A DNA stretch of 64,000 nucleotides from Serinus canaria (lineage: Eukaryota; Chordata; Aves; Passeriformes; Fringillidae), in contig NC_066313.1 of NCBI RefSeq assembly GCF_022539315.1, forward strand, positions 40,213,059-40,277,058. Reading direction: 5' to 3'. Shown piece after piece: positions 26,220-38,088 of the stretch (positions within the stretch are counted from its first letter, which is position 1; every line of letters starts with the position of its first letter). The translations under genes and the position numbers were made by a program. A model generated the notes under the pieces. That model saw only the letters and a list, made by a program, of their open reading frames with translations, had not been told where the DNA came from and searched no databases.

Positions 26220-27560
26220 AAACAGAATTATAGAATCATTTAGATTTGAAAACAGCTTTAAGATCACCAAGTTCAATGACTAACCCCACACTCCCAAGTT
26301 CACCACTATAAACCATGTCCCTAAGCACCATGTCTTTCAAATACCTCCTGGGGTGGTGATTCATCCATTTTCCTGGAGAGCTTGTATTTCTCCATGAATC
26401 CAGTAGATGACAGAGATTCTTCTTGACCCTTTCTTCTGCTGCTAAGATATTTGAAAATATATTTTTGTTGTCTTTTATGGCACTAGCCTGTCTAAGTTAC
26501 AGCTGGGCTTTGTCTCTTTTCATTTACTCCCTTCATAACCTCACTGCACTTATTTGTAGTCCTCTTAAGTTGCCTTCCTCTTCTCCTGCAGGTTACAAAT
26601 TCTCCTTTTCTTCCCTAGTTCCACCCAGATCTCTCTATTCAGCCATCCAATAATCACCATTCCCCACTGGCTCATCTGGGGACAGCCTGCTCCTGCAGCT
26701 TTAAGATTTCCTTTTCAAAGCACATCCAGACTTCCTAGACTCCTCTGCCCTTTATGACTCACACCCAAGGACTCTTTCGCCTGGCCTTCTAAAAGGGATC
26801 AAAGTCTGCCCTCTGAAGTCCAAGCTCTCCTGGAACCAAAAACACGACTGCTGTGCCCAGGACAGCCTCCAACCACCACATCACCCACCAGTCCCTCTCT
26901 GCTCACAAATAGGTGGGCCAGGGGGACACCCTCCCTAGCTGGCTGCCTCACCAGCTGTTTCAGGAAAGTCTTTTCCACAGCCTCCAGGAATACCCTGAAC
27001 TCTTTCCTCTCTGCTGTGTTGTACTTTCAGCAGACATCTGGTAAGTAGAAATCCCCCACATGAACAAGGGCTACTGATTGTGAAACTTCCCCCTGGTTCT
27101 TATCCATAAATGCTCAACCCTATGGTCACCATCATTAAGCTCCAGACAATCGAGACACTTCCCAACATACAGAGCTACCCCACCATCTCTCACTCCTTGC
27201 CTATCCCTTCACAAGAACTTGTCCACTGCAGCACACCAGTTGTGTGAGTCATCCCACGTTTCTGTGAAGGCAATGTCACAGTTTTCCAGCTAGCCACGGT
27301 TTCCATTTCCTCCTGCTTGTTGCCCATGGTGTGTGCATTGCTGTTGATGCAATTCCACAGGCTACTGATCCCAATGCATTTTTGAGGGGAGAAGTCCTAA
27401 TTCCAATGTGACCCTATTCTCAGGCACATCATCAACCCTTCCATCTTTGCTGCTGATTGGATGTCCTTCCACAACTTCCAATGAGATGGCAGACAGAATG
27501 ACCTTGCTAGCACATAATCTCTCAAACATCAGTGTGATGTCCCCAGGCTTTAATCCTGCC
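26220..27560 (-). mobile_element. CR1 LINE, antisense: endonuclease plus linker fused to the 3' terminus, RT missing
   Basis: Read on the minus strand, 27,355 to 26,640 follows the CR1 ORF2 endonuclease: NAHTMGNKQEE-like start, ETWDDSHNW, GGVALYVGKCLDCLELNDGDHRVEHLW, a decayed GDF-P-D segment and GLVGDVVVGG. It then runs into RRADF at about 26,800. The linker follows to 26,420 (GWLNREIWVELGKKRRI, EDYK, KDNKKYF-like). At about 26,400 it jumps to the 3'UTR and ends as TTCTATAATTCTGTT (minus strand) at 26,220. The RT domain between linker and tail is absent. Many stops and frameshifts are present. The right boundary (27,370-27,560) is uncertain. Confidence 0.82.
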
Positions 27561-30500
27561 CTTCAAATCTAGTTTAAACATCACTCAATGAGCCCTGATA
27601 ACATGTGTGCAAAGATCCGACGTATCATATTCTATATACATCAGTTAATCTCATTTAATAAACCCAAAGAGAAGTATTTAGTAAAAATCCATTTTCTTTA
27701 GGAACTTGTACAAAGAAGTAGCTGTTAGAACTTCTAGTACAGCAACCTGACATTAAAAAAAATCATCAGTATATTAAAATATTGTATTAAAGCTGTACAG
27801 CTTTGAGGGTGAGACGTAGATGACACAGCCACTTCTCAATTGTTACACAGTACGAGCTTCAAAGTCGCAATACAAAGTTTACATGGATCACGCCAGAAAT
27901 CTGTGGAGATGAGATACTTCATAAGCAGTATCTTCCAGATCAATCTTGTCTCAGAGACTGCAGAACACAGACATGACTATGCCACGGTCTGCTGCAATAG
28001 CAATTCATGGAAACCTCTGCCTTTTCTTTCAGACCACACCTAAATCTGGATACCTAAACCAGTTCAGGTGCAGCACCATAAAACTTAAGGTGAAATAACT
28101 ACCAAGGCATTTGTCCAGTTCCTTGGGAAAGCTCCCCCAGCTATCCAAAGCTCTATACATATGCTGATGGCAAAACATAATCAAGGCTTGATGTTACACT
28201 GGGTATACACAAATGCAGTCCCTACAGCCAAAGAGCTTACTAGGTAGGATTAGCCATTAGAAGCTTCCTACCCCACCTAATTCAATGTTTGGGTTTCCTC
28301 CACAGTCAAAAGAGCTGCAATGTCCAAGCATGGACTAAAGCTGACATTTAGCGTGTAACAGTAAATATCCATTTCTGGACATAAGATTTTCTGGGTACCA
28401 GATGTGAACTACATTTGTACCTCCATGCCTCATTCAGGTTGTCTGCTGTTCTAACTGAATAAAGTAATAAAACTATCACTGTGCTATGTAAAAAGCCTTA
28501 ATGTGGCTGCCAGAGCAAATTAAAAGACAAAAGGACCAGTACTTTATCACATCATTTATTGCTGAGAAAAACAGTGCATTCCAGCTATTACCACTATTAT
28601 GCTACAAGTTATAACAGGAAATCAATAAGGGTAAGAAAGAGAAATGTCCACATTCATCCCCAAGGCACAGCAATCTCCTTTATGCAAAAGGGAAGGAGAG
28701 AATTGAATGACTGCAGTGTTGCTGAACAATGTCAAAAGGCACAGCTGTTACTCACAGGAAAGTGTTGCCACCACAGACATTTAGTGAACTTTGAATATTT
28801 TAAATTCAGTGAATTTCCTAGCAGACAAGCATCACACTGTAGCAAATGGGGGGCAGAAGCCCATCCTCTGCCCAGCAGAGCTCTCTCCAGCCCTGACACT
28901 GACTGCAGCTGGCACCTCAAGATGCTGACAGTCAGGTCTAACACCCATCTCCTGTGCAAGTGGAGCAAGGAAAGCAGGAGCAAGGAGCTCCCTTCTCTTC
29001 CTGCTCCTGCTCCTGCTTTCCTCTCATCAAGCCCAGCTACAGCACAGACTGTTCTTCCCTCCCCAGCTCATAGCTTCCTGACCTTCAGGACCTTTTGCTG
29101 AATGTTGCTACTTGCTATTATCATTGGTATACTTAGAAAGAAATACATATGTACTACAGAATAGTAGTAGACCAGCAAGTAACAGACCTCTGAATGAAAG
29201 GTCAGTTCAATCTCCTTGGGGGCAAAAAATCCCAAACCATTAAGAATTACTTTTATGCAATTATCCAGCATCCATTCTGGTTATAGCGTGGCTCTCCTGA
29301 GGATGTGAAGGAGTGAGGTCACTCATGATCACACCTACTGGAGTTTCTTCATTCCACTCTGCAGCTTCTGCTACCACTCACGTTAACCCACTTTTGCTGC
29401 ACAATTTTCTCCAGCCTGTGCTGTGCAAGAGTTAAAGTCACCAGAGTTGCCTCTGCTAAATTACAAGAAAAGTCCAATTTAACCTAAGATGCTAAAATTA
29501 TGAGGGACAGTAAACTCTCAGTAAACATTCCACATTCCCAGTGATTTTTCATTTATTCCCTGTGTCTCTTCACATTTTTTTTTTTACCTTATATTAAATG
29601 TATTAACTTCTCCCTAGCAACAAGACACAAACACAGCAACTGGCAGCTTAACATAGCTTTCAGTTTTTCCAGCCATTTTTGGTCCTAGTTTCGCAACATC
29701 TTTCATGTGCTACAACCTCTTCAGAGCAACACATGGCCTAGCCTATTCATTTACAAAGAGAAAGAAAGGAAGTTGAAAAAATAATTTAAACTAATAAATT
29801 TTCCCTGGGGACTAGGGCAAATAAAAAAAAGGAACAGAAGGAAGCACACAGGTCTTAGATCAAAGAAATGCCCCAACCAAAGTTTTTAATTGAATGGAAA
29901 GTTAGAAACATCTAGTGTGCTTTGAAATGTTAACAGCGGGATTAAGACTTCTGTTGCGCAAAACCAGTCCCACAGGACAGTCAGAAGGTTAGGGAAAAAG
30001 AAAAAAAAAGGAAGGATGAAGGGATTAGTATCATCTTGCCTTAACATCAGTCTGAGGTGTGGTAAAGACTTCTCAGGATGAGCCCGTCACTGTTCACTGC
30101 CTGCAGTCAGAACCCATAAGAACACCTTCACATACACACTGCTTACATCACTGAGGGAGATGAACTGAAAGGTGTCACCAACTCTGGCCCATTTCAGTGG
30201 GATATTCTTCAGTGAGGAAAAATGATCTATCTGTAAGGCAGACTCAGGGAACATCTGTGCAAGTGTGTGACTCTGAACCCACTGCAAGTCTGTGTTTTAC
30301 TGCATCTCCCTGTAAGCAAGATGATATCACTTTCTATTTTCATCCTCTCTGGCAAATTATTTCATCAGCATTTCTCCTGTAATCACTAAATGATAACACA
30401 TGTTAGCATTTTTTAGCACAATGTTTAACATTGTATACAGAGAGATCTCTGCCAAAGTTTCACTGTCTTATTGGCATGTTAGATAATGCTAGAAATATTC

Positions 30501-30884
30501 TCCAACCAGGAAGCCTGCTACTTCCACAATCTACTCTTATTTTTTCCTCTGGAAAACTACTTGATATTCGCTCTTTCCTGACTCTGAAAAACTCTCAAAC
30601 TCTCTGGAATATTACCTTGATCTTTGAAAGCTTCATTACAACAATTAATAGACTAATATAATTTTCAGTGAACTTCACTACTTCCTTTTTTCATAATGAC
30701 ATTCCAAACCATAATCCCTTGCTTCTGTTAAGCAAGAGGTAACAGCTCAGACTAATTATGTGTGGAGCTAATGACGTATCATAAAGCTACACCAAATCTG
30801 AAGGATTACCACCACTGGAGACAGTGGTTGGATTCAAGTATTTCCCCAACCAAACTTAAACATCTCTCTTCATGATAGGAAAGA

Positions 30885-30928
30885 AAAAGGAAGACATGGT
30901 TTTAAACATAGAACCATGTCTTCCTTTT
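30885..30928. repeat. Near-perfect inverted repeat: 20-bp arms, 4-base loop
   Basis: Left arm 30,885-30,904 begins AAAAGGAAGACATGG; the loop is AACA; the right arm 30,909-30,928 ends CCATGTCTTCCTTTT. Nineteen of 20 positions are complementary, and the other is T opposite G, a wobble pair in a plus-strand RNA (antisense to PDGFD). Flanks do not pair. The loop is shorter than in ordinary microRNA precursors. Confidence 0.95.
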
Positions 30929-31549
30929 AAAGCTTTATGTGAGACTTTCTTCAGCAGTAAGGAGGGCAGAGGGCAGCAGACGTCAGAGGGAACACAACAT
31001 GCCCTAACAGGGAGGAGACAGGAGCTAGAGGTCCTCTTTTATCAGCTGGAAAATAGCTAATTCCAGACTTCTGCCATATGGAAAAGAACAGACCCAACTT
31101 CATGGGGGGAAAAAAAGTTCTTCTCAAAACAACAACCTTCAAGGAGGATTCAGGATATAAAGCAAGGTATGTATTTTTGGCAAAGCAGCTGTGTTATGAC
31201 CGTGATTTTCACTGGTAGATCATAAGTTGCTCTGAGTCTGGAAATCATCCTGACACATACATCACGTAAGTATAGCAGGGCTATTTGACTTCATGTCACA
31301 TCTTACTTTAAAGTTTAGTAATAAAGTGTAAAGTTATTTTGGAAAATCTGAATTCCAGTCAGTCTCTTAAGTGACAAAACTGTATAAAACTGACAAAAAG
31401 AACAAGTTGTTTTATTGCTTTAACATGCTGGGAATAGTCTCTCACACTAGAGCAAACTCACAGACTGAAAATTTTCTTAGCCAGTACACATCTTCTATTC
31501 TCATTACCATTATCACAAATATTTATATTTGAGGCACAGCAAGCTGCTA

Positions 31550-31810
31550 CAGTTCAGACAAGCCTAGACAAATTCAGACTGAAAATGAGATTGAATTAAC
31601 TCCAAACCAGTGGAATAACTTACCAATGGATTCTAGCAAGTTTAAATGTTTTAGAAAAAGATTTTTAAGTAATGAAACAAAAAAATTCTTCTAACCCTAT
31701 TCAGAAATATGTCATTGCTATGAAGTAACATTTTGGTGAAATAGTGCACTCTGTTGAATGAAGAATGCCAGAATCAACCTAGTGGTTTTTTCTGGTCTAC
31801 AACTTGCTTA
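31550..31810 (+). mobile_element. Ancient CR1 relic (turtle/crocodilian-type 3' region)
   Basis: CTAGACAAATTCAGACTGAAAATGAG, then a segment like 'CAGTGGAATAACTTACCAATGG' and 'GTTTTAGAAAAAGATTTTTAAG', follows the order of the older amniote CR1 3' region. That region in turtles has GCTAGACAAATTCAGACTGGAAATAAG, a 'GGAACAATTTACCAAGG' part and 'TTGGATGTTTTTCTAAAAGA'. A degraded 'TAGTGGTTTTTTCTGG' near 31,780 may be the tail. Heavily diverged, so borders are approximate. Confidence 0.55.
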
Positions 31811-31908
31811 ATAGTTCTGCAAGAATTCTTCTTGTAGAATAACTACCCTGGGATAAAACTCCCTGCACTTATACCAACCATGTGAGCCCACCACAAAGGC
31901 CACTGTCA

Positions 31909-31926
31909 GCATTACAGCTGTAATGC
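31909..31926. repeat. Perfect 18-bp palindrome
   Basis: GCATTACAGCTGTAATGC equals its own reverse complement, with a PvuII-type CAGCTG E-box at its centre. Extension fails on both sides. Confidence 0.93.
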
Positions 31927-34900
31927 ATCAGGCCTCTGTTTTGTAGTATGCTACTTCTGCATATATCATTCAAGCTACAGTGGTGTGAAACAAGAAAAAG
32001 GTCTCTAAGACTCAAAAAAACATAGCTTTTGTTGAGAAATGAGAGAGATGCTGAGATCAGTGTTTCAATTCAGCATCCACATGGTGATCAGTAACCACAA
32101 TGGAAATAACAGCAACACACAGATGGCGTGGAAAGAGATTTCAGTGTAAGAGAAAGATTCCTCAGTCTTTCCGCCCTAAAACAGTATTCAAGCTTCTTTT
32201 ATTATACTGTTTATGTTAACCTCATTCATTCTTAAAACACATTATTCCCCTCAACAGGAAAAAAACCAACCCACCTACTAATAATATCAAATATATTAGG
32301 TAATTCTGAAAAAAGTGGACGTATTGATCACATTTCACCCTGCAGTAACGTGCAACTTTGGCTGAGAGCCCCTCTAGTTCTAGCTTCTGGCACAGAGTAG
32401 CACTGTGATCTCCTGAGTATGGGGATTTGACAGTGCATCTCAGAAGGAGATCTTCACCTTTAGGCCACTGGTTCATATAACTTCTGCAATCAGCCCTTTG
32501 TTTAGGATGTACACACATGGACACAAAAAAGCTTAATGCTACTGAAGTCAAGTGGATGGGAGTATGTTCTTGAGTGTTATCCTGATTCAGGGCCAAAAAA
32601 TATGTCTCTAGAAAGAGGTTCAAAAAATGGCTGTTGGAAGTTAAGATTCTGATGGAGAATTCTTACAAGTATTTAACACCCAGTAGATCATGAGTGTCAA
32701 AGGATCTTGCTCACTTTCTTCCACTCAAGCCAACAGAAAATCCCAGAAGTGCAAAGCTTTAGAGCTTGAACACTTACCTCCTCAATGAGGCGTGCATGCC
32801 TGGCATTTCAAAAGTATCAACATTATCTCCACTTTCCACAAAGAACTGTGATAAACAGAGGTAGGAGACCAGCCTTCAAACTGCTTCCACAAAACCTCTT
32901 TAGTCATACATATTTTTTGTCAAACTGTATTACTATTTTTAAGTATGTGACACGTTCACCTGGTGAGCTGTAACTTAATAATTGCACTTTGATTGAAGCA
33001 TGCACAACAGCATTCAATAGCCAAAGGGATCCTGTACAAGGCTCACATTTACACACAGAATTTTTAGAGCTGTTTATCCATGGGAGCACACTAAGTCACC
33101 ATGCCTCCTTGTCAATACCCACTACTGGATTTTTAACCTTCAAGCCCATTGGAGCCAATGCAAGGTAGGAAAAGAGGCTGCAAAGTACTGGATTTCTGCA
33201 AGGTAAGAGAAAACAGGATGTCAGCTAGAAAAAGGGATTCTGCTAATGACCCTGGTTCAGGAAAAGGCTGCACAGTCAGAGGACCCTTACCAGGTAGCAG
33301 GGAATCTATGCTAGCTCTCATCATAAAGACTGAAAATCCTAAGGAAACCCATCTTTATTGATTCACTGCTCATAAAACTACTTACTGTCATTCAGGAAAG
33401 CATTTTAATAGCTTAGCACCCAAAACCTAATTCATCTGTCATCTCTGCAAGTCTTCAGCCACTTGAACAGCAGTAGAGCCCTCATGTGCTAAAACTGGAG
33501 ACCAGAGTGCTAGTTCTGCATTCCAGAAGGGACTGGGAAACAAAACTACTCAGAACATCTTCCTATTAGCAAGGGTCAGCTTATTAGTACACAACATGCT
33601 CATTTTCTATAAATACACCACGGTGTTAATTTGAAAGAAAAAGAAACACCCAACATGAAGGGAAGAGTTCATCTGGGAGCAAACAGATGAAAACTTGGCA
33701 CATACCAATCATGGCCAGAATGGTAGGAAGGCTGCTAAGCAGCTTTGTAACAGCCCCCAAGTAGTAACAGCAGTAGCAAAGAATATACTATTTTTAAGAT
33801 GGAGTTCACTTGACCTGTATACAGATACTTGGACTGAGGCAACCCTTTCAGTAGCAGTGTCAGCAAAAAAGGGACAAAGGCAAAGTACTGGCACAAATGA
33901 AGTATGTGAATTTTAGGAAAGGATTTCATAGAAAGCATGAAGAGCAGGAAATTACCTTAGGAATACTGCCTAGCAGGAAGACAGATGCAGCTTTGTTAAT
34001 GGGCAAAACCTCATACCCCAGAAAAATTAGTTTAATACAGCATAATAAAAAAGGCATGAGAAGGAAAAGACAACCTGTAGGTAGCGTGAGGTGGTACTTA
34101 CCCCGACTGAAGGATACAAAGTGAAATGAGCTGCACGGGAAAATGGAGGACAGAAATAGTTCTGTCGAAGAATGGGAGAGGGCAATCCAGACATAAGGCA
34201 AAACAAGTCTCTGAAAGTGGAGTACTGCTTAGGGTAGGGAGACCACAGGTTTGCAAAATGTGAAGGACACCAAGCAATCTACTCCCAGGATTCAACACAT
34301 TTAAATTTGTTGCTGTATCTGAGCCACGACTCTCAGCATTTTTAAGATCAAGCCAGCAAGTAGGAGGAAAAAGCCACCTAACAACTGTGAATCTCATGAA
34401 GATGCCAAGTGAAAAGATGAAGAGCTGCAGGAAGAGAAAGGAGTACCTTAGCTTTACTTTTAATTCATGTTGAAAGCCTTCAATTTGCAGACTAAAATTT
34501 AGATATGAAATGCTATTATTCTCTTCAGTTCCTTCATTCTGAACTAGCCTTTCCCCCAGTGGACAGCTATTCAGTCCAAGAGAGAACTGATGCTAAAATC
34601 CTTTAGTTCTGATCACTTCCAAGTGAATTTTTCAGTGTGTCAATAGATAATAACCAGATGAGAGGAAAACCAGCCACAGCTTGTCGAAACCATTATCTCC
34701 AACATATTACACACATCTGCCTCTGCTTTTCTGTTTAATCTAAGTGCAATAATAATAGGAGCCAAGAAAGAACTCTGATGAAACAGGTCAAATCAGTCAT
34801 TCAGTCTGATAACTCTCTACTGATAGCGCTTGTGCCAAGTTCCTCAAAGGGCAACTTAAAACAACAACAGGCATAAGCAATTCTGTAATATTAGATAACA

Positions 34901-35432
34901 AAGAAAAACATCTTTTGGTTCATGGCATTTTTTTTTTAAATTCTATTTGGACTCCTAGCCCTATAAACATTCGGTTAATTTAACGACAGTTTCTATTCAA
35001 TTTCATTCAGGTTCCAGTACTGAACTTTGGAAACAAAGACAGTAATGTCTTTATCTTCCAGGGCATATGGTCAAGTCCAGAAGTGTCTTAGCATTGCTCA
35101 AAATATATTAAACCATTTGTCTCACATTATATGCAATCAAATACCTTTCAGAAATATTCTGAACCAAGACTTCTACCACATGAATTTCTGTGAGTGAATT
35201 TATTGAGTAAATAAATCCTTATGAGACTTCTACAGAATTACTGTTTTTCATTTAAATTGGGTTCCACCATATTCCCAAAGAGGGTCAAAGAAAGAACCCC
35301 ATGATGGCTTTTCTGTATTGTCCTCTCACTTCTGCATTTCTACTTACTAGGTCTTTTACTATTATTATTATATATACACAATTTTCTTTTCTTTTTGGTG
35401 CAGTTCATATAACCAAATTAAAGCAGTAAGAC

Positions 35433-35448
35433 AAAAAAAAAAAAAAAA
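35433..35448. repeat. Poly(A) tract, 16 bases
   Basis: Sixteen consecutive A. No adjoining retroposed body recognised. Confidence 0.95.
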
Positions 35449-36625
35449 GCAACAGTCAAAGTCCCCACTGAATGTTTCTGTATATCAGCTTTTCACGCTT
35501 AACTTTGAGAAGACAACCAGTTAATAGTTATACCATTTAAACTACAAATTATTTGTGGAGACAAATATCCAAGTTGCAAATAAGTTTTTTTTAACATGAG
35601 TAGTTGAAAGAAAATAATGTAAAGGGCTGGGTAAGAACTGGCTCTGTCTTCTCTTGAAAAGAAAGAAATGGAGCGTGCTGTGTTATAAAATTTTAGTTGT
35701 GTTGTAAAATCTGTATGTGTGAACAGAAACAGTATTAGGACTGTCAGAGAATACTCAGTTTCTAGCTGCAATTATTTTGGTTTCAGAGCCATTGCACAAT
35801 GCCAAACAAACCTTATAGACCTTATACATTTCAGTTTAATATCCAAACTGTGATTTACCTCTCTATTACTTCTCCCATGCAAACAGCCATTTATATTATT
35901 CATCTGTTCTACTTTCAGACAGAAATTATACATTAACTACCTTTTCTGGCAAGTGCATCCTTATGTTCCTTCTTAATGGAAGAGAATCTCTCCAGGCTCT
36001 TGCTTTCATTAATTTCTTTTGACTATTACCGTTTTAAAGAGACATAAATTTTCTCTGCTTGAAAAACAAGAGAAATTCCATACCTTCTATGACTCTGACT
36101 TTGTTCCTTTATGTGTTTAAATTCTAGTATCTGAAATACTCCTAACTCGCTCAGAAATAAAAATATGACTGGATGGGGATCTCTGAAAGCTCCCAATACT
36201 CTATTCCCATTGAAGTCACTGCTAGTTTATTCCATACTCCTGTGAAATGAGAGCTAGGGCAGCACTGAAGCCTGATTTCATGCTGTAATGTTTCCATAAA
36301 TGGACTTCTAGGTATACACAAAATCTATTTTTAATCCATAAGCACTCAATAACATCACCAGTGTGGATTTGCTCTGTGCCTATATTCCCACTTGTGAGTT
36401 TCCCTAATAACTGTTGAACCTGTTGGCTAAATTGAGGATAAAGCCTCAAAGGTATTTCAGTTCTGTAAGCTTTCTGAAGACTAGCAGGAAGAGAGAAGAG
36501 AGACTGTATTAATGTCTCCCAGGGAGCTGGGAAGAACCTCATTCTCACTGTTCAGCAATCAGTCCAGAGGGAGAACATTATGGTATGCCTTAACGCTGGG
36601 AAAAGTTTAGAATGCAGCTCACATT

Positions 36626-36770
36626 CACAGAATCACAGAATCAACTGAGTTGGAAGGCACCAACCAAGATCAAGGAATAAAACTCCCAGCTCTGCACAGG
36701 ACCATCCCCAAGAGCCAGAGTATGTGCCTCAGAGTATTGTCCAAACACTTCTAGAACTCTGTAAGGCAGC
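36626..36770 (-). mobile_element. CR1 LINE, antisense 3' end fragment
   Basis: Begins CACAGAATCACAGAATCAAC and continues 'GAGTTGGAAGGCACC', 'CCCAGCTCTGCACAGGACCAT', 'GAGTATTGTCCAAACACTTCT' and 'GAACTCTG'. This is the reverse complement of a bird CR1 terminus. Only about 145 bases remain. Confidence 0.85.
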
Positions 36771-37669
36771 CTACCAGTGAGGTAAAAAGGCTTAGGTTTG
36801 CAGAACTTCAAATGTACAAAGAATTACACTTGATTTGAACGAAATAAATTATGTTTAAGCCTTAACACAGAAAGATTTAGACATTTTATATCTACATTTT
36901 GGTAATTTAAGGAAGAAAATGCTAAAACAAATTCTAAATATATTTGGGATTATTTACTTTTCTTTGCTTCGTAACTTTTGATCAACAGAGGAAAACAGTA
37001 TCTTACAAGATGTGAGTGGCAGATGGGTACCAAGTATCTCCCACTACACAGTCTGAGAGACAATGTAGGAGACAATGACTAGTGCACTACAGCTGCTCCA
37101 GGGAGGAGGGCTGCAGGTGCAGCACTATGCCTGAGCGGGTTTGGTCAGGATGAGTTAAGAAGGGAAAGGGAAAAGAGCTGGTTGAGCAGTGAGACAAACA
37201 CAAATGAAAAGATTCAGAAGGCAGAGAGGTACTGGGTTCAAAATATGTAAATTCATGTTTGCACTTATAGGTTCATGCAACCAGCCCACACGCAAAGTAT
37301 ATTCCTACAAATGTTACCACAACAAGATTTATGATGTTCTTTGCAGTATTCAATCAATCCCTTTTCCCTCCAGCACTTGGAACTCTGCAGCAACCCCTGG
37401 CTCTATTTTCGTGACCATGTACCTTCAACCAGGTGTGGCGAAGAGCTGCTTCCTTTCAAGCAGTGATTTTAGACCCTGCCAGAAACCTCTGATAAATTCA
37501 TTCTCCATGAGTCAGACACTAATACCATTACAAGGTCTAAACCACATGAAAAGAGTGAGCTGTATTAATCTCAGTTGACCTCTGTACATATAAAAAATTG
37601 CTAACATAAGATCTTGTGAAGTATATGCTGGCCTTAGTCTATTTAATAACTGTCTGAGATCCTGGGGAG

Positions 37670-37694
37670 AAAAAAAAAAAAAAAAAAAAAAAAA
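37670..37694. repeat. Poly(A) tract, 25 bases
   Basis: Twenty-five consecutive A followed by GAAAG. The 200 bases upstream do not resemble a known SINE, LINE tail or processed gene, so I call it only a homopolymer. Confidence 0.9.
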
Positions 37695-38048
37695 GAAAGC
37701 CAAATCTAATCCTAAATCTTCTCATACTCCAACAGTAGTGTCAACCCTCCACATTTTATCCCAGAAACAGTGGTAGTGAATGTTTATTCTTGAAGCTTAC
37801 ATTTCACAGAGTAATGGACTGTTGCAACTTGCAAGTCAGAAATAACTACTATAATGCCATTGCTCACCACTCTAAAGAAATCTTTAATCTTATCCTAAAA
37901 ATGCAGTACTTTGAAGAGATCTAGAAGATCCAAACCATGTTTCTCAGACAACAATAAAAACAGAAATATTTTTAGGTAATTTTGTGAGCTTGCTGTGCTA
38001 GTGACCTACTTGCCCTCGACTTATGTTGAGTGCAAAAAGAAGAGACAG

Positions 38049-38088
38049 ATTTGTTTAAGATTTCTGAAGGCAGAAATCTTAAACAAAT
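38049..38088. repeat. Perfect inverted repeat: 18-bp arms, 4-base loop
   Basis: ATTTGTTTAAGATTTCTG (38,049-38,066), loop AAGG, then its exact reverse complement (38,071-38,088). All 18 pairs match, and the flanks (G and G) do not pair. Chance occurrence of an exact 18-bp arm at this spacing is very unlikely in a window this size. Confidence 0.95.

Larger units (their letters stand above)
27561..36625. other. Intronic sequence with an ancient CR1 relic and hairpins, no gene recognised
   Basis: About 9 kb. The longest open frame (28,559-29,101, plus strand, 180 codons) has no known similarity and is rich in Ser, Leu and His near its end. Features inside are listed separately: hairpin 30,885-30,928, CR1 relic 31,550-31,810, palindrome 31,909-31,926 and A run 35,433-35,448. 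Confidence 0.55.

Noticed and set aside
28980..29030. CTGCTC repeat as a coding trinucleotide or regulatory array
   Set aside because: Only about three imperfect copies; ordinary short repeat.
30885..30928. Hairpin as a canonical microRNA precursor
   Set aside because: A 4-base loop and 20-bp stem with no pairing flanks is too short for normal Drosha/Dicer processing; kept only as a structural finding.
37670..37694. 25-base A tract as the tail of a processed pseudogene
   Set aside because: The sequence before it has no open frame or gene similarity I can recognise, and processed pseudogenes are rare in birds.
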